From contig JAGVVL010000025.1 of assembly GCA_018287875.1 (NCBI GenBank), positions 2,170,001-2,234,000 of the forward strand: a DNA stretch of 64,000 bases, in the 5' to 3' direction. This document shows positions 43,588-55,900 of the stretch, one piece after another. The position numbers were made by a program, and so were the translations under genes. The notes under the pieces are model-generated. The model did no database searches. It saw only the letters and a list, made by a program, of their open reading frames with translations, and was not told the DNA's origin. Each line of letters opens with the position of its first letter. The first letter of the stretch is position 1. This DNA is from Nigrospora sphaerica (taxonomy: Eukaryota > Ascomycota > Sordariomycetes > Amphisphaeriales > Apiosporaceae).

Positions 43588-46019
43588 CTACGACTTCCCG
43601 CCAAACCGTAGACCGGACGAGAAGTTGGCAAATCTCTGGGCGGCTTGGGCGGCCTGCTGGCCCGCGCTCGGGCCCGTGACCTGGTGTGTGAGCCTGGAGG
43701 GTCAAATGTCAGCACGGCGCGGTCCCGGCGCCACAACGGCTTGCCAAGTGGCGGTGGTGGGCATGGTACGTACTTCTCCAGCAGGATGGGGCCGTTCATG
43801 GCATGCACCCGTCCGTACTTCTTGTTGCGGGTCGAGACGTCGAAGAACTCGTCCGTGTTGTCGCTCTGCAGCAGCTGGATCGTCTGCTCCAGCTCGTCGA
43901 GGTTGCTCCGCAGCATGAAGCCGTTCTCGAGCCCGTCGACGAAGTCGGTGAGGTGCTTGACGTCGAGGGCCAGCGCCGCCACGCCGTTGGGGTTGATCTT
44001 CTTGACGTCGGCGCTGAGGGGCAGGGCGAGGATCTTGTTGGCCGCGTGCGAAAGGGCGTCGAAGTAGATGAGCTCCTTGATCTCGCGGGGCAGCCCGAGC
44101 AGGGTCGAGTTCATAATGTTGGAGAGGTAGCGCGTGAGCGTCTGCATGTAGTTGGACGGTTCCGTGGGGGCCGTGTACGAGGTCCAGTCGTACTCGGCCG
44201 TCTCGACCAGGTCGTCGATCTTGGAGTTGACCAGCTCGAAGATGCGCTTCTCGGCCGTCTTCTTGTTGTCCCGGAACTGCTCTGTGGCGCCGAGCTTCAG
44301 GGGCCCGCCCGCCGACGCCGACGACCGGGCCCGAACCAGGAGCTGCTCCAATTCCTGGCAGGCCGTCTCGAAGTGCTCCAGGTTGATCAGGATCTGAACA
44401 ATCTGACCCAGGTACTGGGTGCTCAGGCGCTCGACCAGTGACTGGCAGACCTTCTCCGTGAGGAGTTCGTCAAGGGATTTCCGGAGCGTCTCATCGATCT
44501 TGGCGGGATGCTGGAAGTGGTCATCCGAGAAGAAATAGAACTGGTTGAGGAAATTACGTATATCGATACAGCAGAGAGGATACATCTGCGAGAATGGCAG
44601 GACACAAGGGAAGGTGAGGTCCTCAATGTCCTTGTCCTGGGTGAACCAGCTGACATTGACCACTTTCTCGTACTCCTCCCGCGACTGGATGGCCATGGGC
44701 ATGTAGTCGTCCGTCGAGACGATCTCCTGGAAGTCTTCGCTGAATCGTCGTTTGAGAAGCTCGGCGTACTTATCGAACAGGTCGACCAGGAACTCATCGA
44801 GCCTCGAGACGGAATAGCCCCAGCCCTCCATAGTCTGAATGAAGAGGGCGATGACACCTTTGAGCTTGAGTAGGATCTCGGCGTTGCTGACGTCAGCTAA
44901 CGCTCTGGAGGTCAGGGAAATAGCCGCCGAGCACATGGAGTCCCATAGCTCCTCGACGTCGACGGTGGTGCGCAGTTGCGGAACCCGCTTCATGGTGGTC
45001 TTCTCGATGATGGCGAATCCCGCGATGCCCTCGAGAAGACTGCTCAGGGAGGACTCGTCGTCGCTGGTCAAGCTGACCGAGGCGGGAATCAACAGCTCCT
45101 TCTGCCGCCGTCTCGTGGCGGCATAGTCGTTGCGGAACCTGTCGGTTCGGCCAAGGGCATCGTGGATGTGCAAAGCTTCGAAGAGGGGGGTGAAGTCCAC
45201 CTGCAGTTCTTCGTTATCCAGCACATCGAACTCCTCGGTTTCATCCGTGACCAACTCAATGGCCGAGTTCAGCCGAAAGTTATTGAGAAACTCGTCCTGC
45301 TCGACCCGTTCCCGGTGCCGCGCGCGGCGCATCTCGGTGTGGTAGAAAGCTACTTCGCCCAGGAACTGCGATGTCTCTCGGATGCGGAAGAGCCAGGTGT
45401 TCAAGTCGGTCATGACGGCTTCGGAAATGGACTTTTGGGACGCTGGTATTGATTTCTGGATCATGTCGGCCAACTTGTACTGTGTTGCGTACTTGTTCTG
45501 GATCATGGGTATCAAAAACTCGTTCTGCATGTCGTCCAGAGACTTGAGGGCAGCGTAGTACTGCTTCTTCCGGATGAGCTCGTGGGCGTTGTTGACGGCA
45601 TGGAGGATCTTGAGCGACTCCTTCAGGGCGTCGGACACATCTGATATGTTCTCGCGGACGGCGCGCGTATTGACGAGGGCCTGCTTCTGCTCCGCCAGCT
45701 TTTCGGTGCTGTCCTGGATCGACTGGTTCAACTTCAAGATCTCGGTCGTCAGGCTGACGGTGCCCTGGCGGACATCCTGGAGCTGGTTGACGGAGCTGAG
45801 GAACTCCTCGTGCCTCGTCAGGCCTATCCGTTCGATATCGGTCTCGCGCGCTTCAGCATACTGCGTCAGGTTCTGGGTCAGGAGACCGGCGCGGTTGGTG
45901 ACGGTGGCGTCTTTCAGGACGGGGATCAGCTGGTCGAGGAACTCGGTGTCCGACGTCGACAAGATGATCTTGTGGACAGCAGTGCCGTAGTCGTCGTAGT
46001 TCTGGATGCGCCTCGGCAT
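43588..46019 (-). CDS. SEC15: Exocyst complex component Sec15
   Basis: Subunit of the exocyst, tethering secretory vesicles to the plasma membrane; it binds Sec4-type Rab GTPases on vesicles. Two exons read minus, 43770-46019 and 43588-43680, give 780 residues, the normal size. The start MPRRIQNYDDYGT is the first true ATG. Helical-bundle family sequence runs throughout, for example ENISDVSDALKESLKILHAV, ARVEQDEFLNNF-like charged helices and NVSWFTQDKDIEDLTFPCVL. The end VTGPSAG..RFANFSSGLRFGGKS needs the donor GTACCA at 43769, four bases after a stronger GTACGT; the stronger one would shift the frame. It is convergent with HAP5 and divergent from the Mei2-like gene. The family assignment is firm. 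Confidence 0.96.
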
Positions 46020-48807
46020 GTTGGCTGACAATCAGAGCGGTAACGGGGGAAGGTGTTGAAGACGGAGCCCGGGGCGGCGCGGAGTGGGCATTCCCAGGCG
46101 TGGCTTGGGGGGGAGCTTGGCAGCAAGGCAAGCCTGGCAAGCCTGGCAAGTCTCGAGCTATCGGCGGGATGAGGGGTTTCAGGGCGATATCATGTCCTCG
46201 AATGCCTCGCGACAAACGAGGTGATCATTATGGGGGGTCTGGGCGCGGTTGCTCGGTGCCTAATGCATGGGAATGGAAAGACGGGATGCCGGCGACCTGC
46301 ATCAGCATATTGGGCGGCATCCCATCCCATGCCCGCTGCAGGAACACTGGTAGCGGGCTACATACAGCACAGGGCCAGTTCTAGGCGGAGCGGCGGCAGC
46401 GGGAAGCGGGGCCCGACAGCCAATACTGTGGAAAGCCGGGTTCCCCCAACACGACTCAGATCGCCAGGGGGGTGAAGGTAGTAGTAGTAGCTTTCTTTAC
46501 CTGCATCGTTACCTTAAGTAATCCGTCAACGACGAGCTACGAACCCTTCTCATACATCCCTACGACGACCAGTCGCTCGTTTCTGTGGTTGTTTTGCCAA
46601 CCTCGGGTTATATGACTGTGGAGGCCGGCCACTTCTTTGTCTCCTCCATTCTAGAATGAAGCTGGTTGCTCCCGGTGCCTGCGCCTCCTCCTGCTATGAG
46701 TACCGGGGCCAGAATCATGGGGTTACAGGCGTCAACTTGTTGGCAATACCTCTTCTTGTGCAACGTAATTATACACACTTATCCATCCATGAGTTCAATT
46801 CTCGGCATCATTTTACGATGGCAATCTCCAGGTTATGGATCCCCGTAGGGCGTTTTGACCGCCCAGGCATGTGCTCTTCCTCTACACGCTCTTTCTCTCG
46901 CGGGCAGCCTCTACTCCAGCCCTCGATTTTTCACTCGGGTAATTGATGCCAACCATGGGCTTTGCCGGTATGGAACCGAGAGGTGAAGATATCAAGTACA
47001 TGTACCTAATACCAAGAGTACAGTAGTTACTATTCCATTATTCGTTGTTGAACAGATCACACAGATGGGTTAAGGCTACAGTCCCTCCTACACGTACATG
47101 AATGTTCATGAGGGCTTTCACACATGTGCACATTCCCACACTTGCCCATTATACTCCTACGCTAGAGCAGGGTGACCGAATTTACTACAAATGCTAGCCT
47201 CATGTGGTGGAGGACTGGAGAAGAGGGCTTGAACTGGCTTCTCGCGGAATCGGCTTGTGAATCACCCACAGGCCCAACATGCCCATCCAGACCATCCTGA
47301 AGCACTACCAACGCATCCGGAAATTCCACCTGCCTCTTTTCTCGTTGGGCTTTTCGGTCACTCCCAGTCGCCCATTCGGCATATCCCTGTTTTTTTTTCG
47401 GTAGGTTGCTTTCCATGGATGCTGGCGGTGCAAAAAATGGCTAGCCATCTCCCCCAACCCAGCCTGTGTAGGCTCCAGTCCATCTGTTCGGTCCTTCCTG
47501 TTGCTGCCTCGAAATAAGGGCTGTCAGTGACTGTCGCCTTAAGTAGCCAAGGTTGCGTGGCAGAAAACAACCTGCTCATTGCGTGGTTAGCCCATGTTAA
47601 TGGGTTTAGTCCCATTCACCATTACATATCACCTGCCTCGACAACCGTCGCCGCCTCGACAACACTTGTCGCTCTTTCCGCGTATTGCTCACACAGTCGA
47701 TGCCAACGGTTTGTACGGATAGCCACCCTCCTGCCTTAGTTATCATTTTCTATCCCCTTTCCTACCGCGTTTGGGAAGTATCTAGTTCACTTCTTCCAAG
47801 ACCTTCCACCTCTCATCCATCCCCCCGTCGTCAGGTCTTCTCCGGCACCTCCCATCTTCAACACCCTCACCCTCCTCATCCCATCCGCACCGCCTACGCC
47901 GGGCCATCTTCTACGCAACGCAACGCAGACGTAACATTGCCCTCGATCCTCTGGCAGTTGTTTGATAGACATCGATTGGTAAGTATTCCACTGGCCCCTT
48001 CGCAGGATTGCATGGGTTGCCAGGTCCTGGTTGTACCACTTGCGAGCCTGCGCACCCATCCTCCTGACATCCACCACCCTGCGCATCCAACTGTCAAAGA
48101 ACACCACAAGGACAAGAAAACCAAATGCATTCACTCTCGAAACCAAACAAGATTCGTTCTTCCCCATTTTTGTCTTCTTGATGCGGCCCAGGTCCTCCAC
48201 CGTCCAGTGAACGGGGTGCAACCTTGCAACCTCGCAACCTCGCGTTTACTACCCACAACCTCTTCACCATTCGCTTCACGTTCCGACCATCTTGTGATCC
48301 AGCAACTGATGCTTGGTTAGGGTCCCAATAGACCTCCTAGGTTACTTGCAAGTCCTCCACCGGCCAAAGTCCATCGCACGCCACTCTATCGAGCCCGTTC
48401 TGTCAACATAAACTCTCGTCATTTACCGGAGGCCAGAAAGACTTCCCGTGGCATAAAAATCCCAGGTCATTTGGCCGTCCGCTCGTATTTGGAGCTTGGT
48501 AAGTTGAGTTTCCATCTTGCTTGCCGCACCTTTCTACTGCTCCTGCCACTAGTTGTGATGCTTGGCGCACTTCCCCATTGTCCCTCCCCTATCCGTCTCT
48601 CTCTTCCTCTGTACCCCCGTACAAAGAAGCCACGATCGAGCAATATCCCCATGAGAACAGCCTTCCCCCTCCCTCCCCCCCGGGCCTGGTGAACCTCTCA
48701 GATATGCCACAGAGCTTCATTATTCGTGCATTCTTGACTGTCGATTCGCACCGTCAACGTGTCTCTACCTTTCGTGCAAGGACCTGCCAGTGGAGTTGCC
48801 AGACCAT
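46020..48807. other. Divergent region between SEC15 and the Mei2-like gene; long leader
   Basis: 2.8 kb. The SEC15 side has a 9-bp repeat at 46127. The 1.2 kb before the Mei2-like ATG is CT-rich with many short upstream frames, consistent with a long 5' leader, perhaps with its own introns. Several in-frame possibilities exist for an extra upstream exon. No separate gene is recognisable. Confidence 0.5.
46127..46153. repeat. 9-bp tandem repeat, unit GGCAAGCCT
   Basis: Two perfect units and a third with one change, about 110 bp upstream of the SEC15 start codon. Confidence 0.8.
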
Positions 48808-51367
48808 ATGAGCGTATCCAAGCCATCATTCAATACTTCGCAAGCTTCAACCCCCCCCTTCCACCCTCCATTACCTGGGCCAGCACTGACAACGTTTTCC
48901 ACTAGACGTCCCCTGCAGAACCAAACCTCTTCCGACACAGCGAAAGGCGACGGGTTCTCGATTCAGCCCAGGCTACATTCGACCTGTGACATGTCTACAT
49001 CACAAGCCAAGGAGGGGTTCAATCCCACCTCTCCCCACTCGTCCAGTGGTGCAGCTGATTCCTTCCATGGTACCCCTGACACTCGTTTGACGGCCTTCTC
49101 GCATGAGGATGGCTCGGCAAGATCCATGAGAGCCCCCTATTCAGTGCACATGGACCGCAAAGAATCCAGAGCTCTCGAGGTTACTGTGACCTCCCCGGCT
49201 TCTTTGGACTCGTCACAGAATCGCACTCTCCACAACGCCCGGCTTCAGCTTGACAAGGACCCCTTTGTGAGCACCTGTGGCCTTGTGAAGCAGCCAACAT
49301 CAGGCCTATCTCCCACAGCCTCTTGCTTCTCGCCCTTTCCGTCTACACCCACACTGAGAGAAAAACAGACAGTGACCTCGGCAACATCCACACCCCAGGC
49401 CCCGGAGCAGCAGGCAGAGATGAGCGGTAACAAGAGATTCCACACGCACATCGAACAGCGACTGAGCACCGAAATGGGGCTCTCGAGATACCTTGTTGTC
49501 TGCGCCACCAATGGCCCCTTCCAAGTCTACCTGCGTGACGTGGAGAATTACCTCTCCGTGAGTCTTCAATGCTTGGAAATTTGGCGTGCGAATGACTGAC
49601 ATCACCGCGCTTCAGGTCCTGCAGAAAGCTGGCTTCTGTCTTCTGGGAAGCAGACAGCTACATCCATCTGGAGAATTTGTCTATGCCCACTTCAGCAACA
49701 TCAGGGATGCGCGTATTTTCTCCCAAAATGCCCATCTTGGCGGCCTCAACTGGCAAATCAGCCCCATCAGCGCTCGCGAGTTCAATCAAGTAAGTGCGGA
49801 GTAGTTTTTGGGCATCTTGTACTGGCTAACTGGTACCAGGCTATTGATCCTACCGCCGGAGTCATCACGGCACACGAGGGCCAGATCTCTTTGGCCGTGT
49901 TTGCCGCCCCGTCTCTACATGACACCAACTTCCTGAAACTATATGAATTCATGCAGACATTGCTGCAGAAGGAAGGTGACCTCTTTGCCTTCAAGTGGCA
50001 GGCAGCGGGGGTCGAGGGAAGCATCTTCAATGCAATTGTTGAATATTGCGACAACGCCGTATCACTGCAAGCTGTGTCCAAGCTGAGCGGCCAAGTGATT
50101 ATGGTGAGTCGAGAATTGCACAGAGAGTTTTCGAGTGCCTGGTTTAACTCTCCTCTTCTAGGGCTTCCAGATCTGCATGACCCTTTACCGCCCTGATATA
50201 CTGACATCGAGCGCACCATCATACAACAGAGTGGTCAGCCCTTCAAAGTCTTCGACGACAGCAACATCCGATCTGTTAAGTGACTTGCAGCACTGGTCAA
50301 TCTCCCGCTCGCAGTCCGTCGTGTCGCCAGTGTCGCCCCTGACGGCTCCATACACTGGCACGCCCGCAAGATCCGCTCAAGGCCTCCTGCCGAGCTATCA
50401 TGCCTTCCAGCCAGCATATATGCCAATGCTATACCACAGTATACCCGTCAGTTCCCCCCATGTCTTCGACCACTATGTACCGAGGCATGACCGCAGGGCC
50501 CTTGTACCGACCAGCAACTACTCTCTTGGGCATAACCGACCTTCTTCCTTGATGGGTTCCGATTACACGGTCCCGCGCCCATTTATGTACGCTCGGGATC
50601 CTCGCTCCGACGGTCGCCGCCAGAATGCAATCCGTGTCCAGCGGTCACAGTTCCACCAGAACAATGCTACCAGTCAACATAACCATGTTGACATTGGACG
50701 CATTCGAGAAGGCATCGATGTGCGTACAACCATCATGCTGCGCAATATCCCCAACAAGGTTGATCAGAAAATGCTCAAGCGCATCATCGACGAGTCCAGC
50801 TGGGGTAAATACGACTTCATGTACCTCCGCATTGACTTTGCCAATGACTGCAACGTTGGGTACGCCTTCATCAACTTCGTGGATCCCCTGGATATTGTCG
50901 ACTTTGTGCAGGCTCGAGGAAACCAAAGATGGAATTGCTTCAAGAGTGACAAGGTGGCTGAGATATCCTATGCCACCATCCAAGGCAAGGATTGCCTGGT
51001 CCAGAAATTCAGGAACAGCTCCGTCATGCTCGAGGCTCCTCACTACCGGCCCAAGTTGTACTGCACGGTGAACGGGCCCACACCATTGCAGGCGGGACAG
51101 GAAGAGGCTTTCCCTGGCCCAGACAACCATTCCAAGATGAAAAGGAGTTGCGAAAATGCTGAGCACGTTGGGCTCTTTACTCCCAATGCTGGTCAGCATC
51201 TCAGAGATGAACAGCGCCGGCGAAGATCTCAGTACGACCGCGGCACACGACACGCCGCTATGGAAGAATACGACTACGATAATTCGTTCCCACAGCATAA
51301 TTCCTACACCCCCAGTAGCTCCATGCTGGTTGGTCCTGGATTGTCAGACAAGGTCACCCATCTGTGA
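48808..51367 (+). CDS. Mei2-like RNA-binding protein
   Basis: RNA-binding protein of the Mei2 family; fission yeast Mei2 drives meiotic entry, while the role in filamentous fungi is less defined. Four exons, 48808-49557, 49616-49789, 49840-50103 and 50162-51367, give 797 residues; all introns are phase 0 GT-AG. The first 215 residues are Ser/Pro/Thr-rich and disordered. Two degenerate RRM-like regions follow (about 225-310 and 310-400, with RYLVVCATNGPF and QISLAVFAAPS). The Mei2-type C-terminal RRM spans about residues 585-681: TTIMLRNIPNKVDQKML, then YDFMYLRIDFANDCNVGYAF with the RNP1-type aromatic residues. The tail is polar with a basic cluster (RRRRSQYDR). The frame is open before this ATG, so an upstream exon cannot be excluded. 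Confidence 0.93.
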
Positions 51368-52960
51368 TTCGGTCGACATCACTACTGACCATTTGCCCCT
51401 TCTTTGATTCGTTGACTCGGGTTTCCCCAGCGGTGCTCATCTGAAGCCTCCAAGAACAGCACGGCGTGTACCATTACATATCATGAGCGGAAAAAGAATT
51501 TTTGGGAAGGTTTCCGGGTAGGTTAAAGTCACAATGCCTCTGGATGGTTTCATTTTGCTAATCGGCAGTCCTGCAGAGAAAACATGAGCTGTGTGGGTTA
51601 TATGGGCATTTTCGCGCTTCCTCCTGCTGCTGACACAGGGCGCAACCATTTTCCGGTACTCGCTCGACCAATTTGAAAAAAAAAGGAAAAAATGAATCAC
51701 AAAAACAATACAGCTTTCAAGGACCAGCGTCAACATCTCTTACGACAGGACTCGTTTGGCCCCGGCGGGCTAGAGTTATCGAGACCTTCATATTTTCTCC
51801 CGGGTTGAATGTAGATTACAGCCGCACGCGGGGCGGGGGACTCACCGTGTACACCATCCCCCCATGATCCTCCCGGTCGCAGCGAATACCTCGAAGAGAT
51901 TTCGGCTTCCTGCATCTCGAGACGTTTGGACTCGGGCGGAATTGGCCAGCGCGCTTCCAGTTGTCCCATCACGACCTGGGCTGCCTGAGGGTTATCTTTT
52001 CCGCCGCCATGCACGGCAATCTCACCTGGAACCACCACCCTGCGGTCTCTCTTCCTGAAAGAGGAGATGATTTTGTTGGGTTTCAAGTGCCCGATTCAAC
52101 CTTTTCGAATCCCACCTCCTTGCAGCATGAACCCAGAAGCATCACCATAGGTTAGTTCCAAGTCCCAGGCGATACAGTTAGCGGAGGAAGAACGAGGCTT
52201 ACATCGGTTACAGACACCATTCTTGCAAAATTTGGTAAGAGCGTGGGTGGGTTTGTATGGTCATCTGAGACCACATCAGGCGGGGCAACGGACCAGATTT
52301 CGGCCGAAGTTTCCTATTTTTGGTACTTTTGCGATCTTTTCGGCGATGTTTTCACGTCTGCCTCATTTGCCTTGCACATTGACGGCAGGTCCAGGGACAC
52401 GTTCCTGCTAAGGGAGGCCACTTTCGCTACTACGACGCTTTGATTTCAGTGTTGGGGAAGCATTGGGTGCCACTTGATTCTCGGGTCGGATTGGTACTGA
52501 AGTTGGTAGGATACCGGCGGCAAACCAACTTGGCCAGGGACAAGATAGTACCGATGGACTGACCTGGCCTGACCGCCCGGTTCATTTTACTGGAGTTCAG
52601 CCTTGAGTTTAGATAGTGCCCTAACTGGCATCCCATCGTCCCCCACTCGTCATATGTTCGTTGGTATGTTACCGTGATAGACATGAAACAGACCGGACGC
52701 CCCAAAGTAACAAATTCGAGTGCCTACATTTTATGTATGTCCATCCTGGGTTTTTCTCGTCGCAAGCCGTCACCTGCAGTTGTTGGCGGGTGCGCCAAGG
52801 AGACGATACAAAACAGGGGCGAGTGCGGTGGCAACGGCAAGCAAGGCGGCGGGCAGCAAGAAGTGATTGCAGTTGGAAGACTAGGAAATGGTATCTCGTT
52901 TGCTCATGAAATCATTACAAAGCGATGTTGGTACAGGGTTGTCTCTAATTACGCAGCCCA
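51368..52960. other. Intergenic region between convergent Mei2-like and SLP1-like genes
   Basis: 1.6 kb of 3' flanking sequence for two convergent genes. Frames of about 60-90 codons occur on both strands but none looks real. The long spacing suggests long 3' UTRs or an unseen non-coding transcript. Confidence 0.5.
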
Positions 52961-55900
52961 TCAGCCAGACTCGGCGCGATCGTCCTCGGGGAGCACCGGC
53001 AAGGGCTCCTTACGCAAGGAGCCCGCGTGGCTCAGGGGCGGCCTCGCCGCCCGATACAAGGCCATGTCGGGTATGCCGGCCGTCGCGTGGGCCGCGTCTT
53101 CCTCGGCCCGTCGCGTGGTTCCGTTGGCGCCGTTCATGTTGACCAGGGCGACGGCGGCCCGCTCCTCGGCCGCCGCCGCGGCGCCGAGGTCTTCGCCGTC
53201 CGGGTACGGCCCCATGTGTTGGTGTTGTTGGTTTTGTGGCGGCGGCGGTGGTTGTTGCTGCTGCTGCTGCTGCGGGGGCGACGAGGGCGACGGGGACGAG
53301 GGGGATGCCGGGCCGGGCTCCTCGTACGGGTTGAGGCCCACCGACGAGGACGAGGACGACAAGGGCCGCTGCTGGCTGTTGGACCGCGCGAAGTAGTCCC
53401 GGTGCGGCGTCAGGGCGGGCTCGGAGTCGTAGCCAAGATCCAGGCTGGCTGGGGTGGGCGGCTGGTAGTACGCCAGACCGCCCGACTCGGAGACGGCGCG
53501 CTGGGAAGGGGGCCTTTGGCCCGAGGGGGCCGCGGCCTTGCCGGGAAGGCCGGGCGTATGCTGGTGGGCGTCGACGGCCTCGGGCTCCGGGGTGGGGCTG
53601 CGCTCCGCCCGCCTGCTGCCGGCATTCAGGGGCATCAGGTCGGGATTGGGCGGGCTACTGTCGATGCCGGCGTCGACCTCGATGGACTCGCGCAAGCCCG
53701 AGGGCGGGGACCGGTCCGGCCGGCCCCGCGTCGCGGTCTTGGGAGTGCTGGGGTAGACGGGACTGCCGAGGCGGCTGGGGGCCCCGAGGATGTGGCTCGG
53801 GTAGTAGAGCTCGACGCCCGAGCCTGCGAGCCGGCCCGAGAAGACGAGGACCAGCAGGCAGCCGAGGAGCAGCACGCTCTGGAGGATGACCATGCGCTTC
53901 TGGAAGACCACCTCGTCGGCCAGCGCGCCCAGCCGGCTGCTCACGGCGAGGATCTCGCGTTCGCTCTGGTCCCGGTGCGTTTCCAGAGCGATGACGGTGC
54001 TTTGCCACATCTGGTCGTACTGGACCCGCAGGTCACGCAGCTCGGAGAAGACGGTCTTGTTCAGAGTGTCGAGGAACAGGTCCACCTTGGCCACTTGACG
54101 GCGCTCGAGCTTCGACAGCGCCTCCTGCAGGAACTTGGACTGCGACTCGATGTACTGCAAAGAGAGGGTTGTGTTAGATTCCAGCGTCTGCAAGCGCTTG
54201 GTCAGCTGCTTGAAGAAAGAATCCTGGACTGTGGGCGAGGCCGAGGGCGACGACGTCGTGGCCGTAGCATTCCTATTGCGAGACGACGAGCTCGAAGCCG
54301 CGGGTTGCTTTGGCGGCGACGCCTTGGAAGAGGATGGCTTTGCGCCACCCGGTGAGGTTGTTTTGCTTCTGGCGGGGGGGTTACTGGAGGGCTTGATGGA
54401 TAAGGGTGTTGTGAACTTCGTAGAGGACGAGGAAGCGCGCGCCTGGGTACCGTCGGCAGGTACAGAGGACGTAGACGTGACCGCGGCCACGGTTGTATTG
54501 TCCGCCGGCACCGGGGACGACGTCTTAGATGTGGGTGCGGTGGGCGTGGGGGCCATGGCGTCTGCCGTCGAGGATTCTTCCGACGGCTTCAGGGCCGAAG
54601 TGAGAGAGCGAATAGAATCTGCCAACCTGTTCGACTTCTCCGTTGTGACCTGCGGCCCAGCCGGCCTGTCACCTGCTTCTACCCTCGCGGCTTCGGACGT
54701 TGACGTGCTGGCAGCAGGGGCATCGCCAGACGGGCAGGTGGGTTTTGTCTGAAAGTAGTGCTCGAGGAACGTCCCCTCCACGTGAGGGTGGTTCCGGCTG
54801 ACGGGTTCCACGGAAACGATGACGTTTCCTTGGCCCGGCTCTGGTTCCTCGACCTCTTCAACAGCTTCAGGCACGGTTTCTGTTTCCTCGGATTGCTCCG
54901 GGAGCGTCTTGGCGCTTTCTTCTTCTTCCAACTCCAGGTCAGTCGGATCATGATCCTTCCATGAGTCGAGCATACGGGTGCCATGAACCCTCAGGAGGGA
55001 GACGGGGCAGTAGAACTCGTTGCCGTAGTGGCTCAGAATCTCAATACGTAGGTAGCGTGCCCAAATTTGGGGGTTCTCTATCAGGAAGGGCTGGATGTCC
55101 CTCGAGTTCCGGGCCTGGAACTCGCCCAGGACCTTCCACTTCTCCAGTTTGGCGGGATAGCGGTCACTCACACTGACGCGGAACTGACGGATCATGCTGG
55201 AGAAGAACTCGAAGTTGGCCAGCACTACCGTGTCGACGACAATGTCCTCGCTGAGTTCTACGATGAAGAACTTGTTCGGGGAAGCGCACTCAAGGAGCAT
55301 GTACGAGTCCTTGTTCTCCACTAGGATGGCCTTCGAATTCTTGGCCCCCGGGCTCGTCTTGAGGACGGTGGCGCCAGCGTCAAAGGAGGCGTACGAGAAG
55401 CGCTCCTTGCACGTTTTGCCAGCGTCCTTGCTCCTGTACACGTTGGCCAGCCCCTCGTCGTAGTGCACCTTTTCAGCCGAGTCCGGCGTTGCCTGCTCGC
55501 GCGGCGCGGGCTTGCCCGGGGAGGCGATGTCGGAGATCCTGTCCGAGTAGGCGCCAAAGTCGAGAGAGATCTCGCCCTCGTCGCCGAGCGAGCTGAGGTC
55601 GCCGTCGGGGTATTCGCCGTGGGGCTTGCGGGCGCGGGCCTCGAGGGGCTCCTGGCCGGCCTTCTGCAGCATCTTCTTCTTCCACTCCTCGAAAGACATG
55701 AAGGCGCCGGTGCTCAGGTCGTTGCCGTCGCTGTCCAGCTCGTGCTCGTCGTCGTCGGCAGGCCCGGGCGGTGGGCTTTTGGACTCGCGCGGAGGGTCGG
55801 CGGGGGCCGCCGCGGCCTGCTCAGCGGCGCTGCCATGGCCGGGGGCGGGGCCCGGGCCAGAGCCCGAAGCCGATGGATGGGTCGGCGCGGCGGGCGAGGG

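Noticed and set aside
52080..52120. TTCGAATCCC word resembling a tRNA T-arm
   Set aside because: No matching stems, D-arm or anticodon arm can be built around it.
53027..54355. 442-codon plus-strand frame antisense to the SLP1-like gene
   Set aside because: Composition mirrors the disordered tail coded on the minus strand; no independent evidence.
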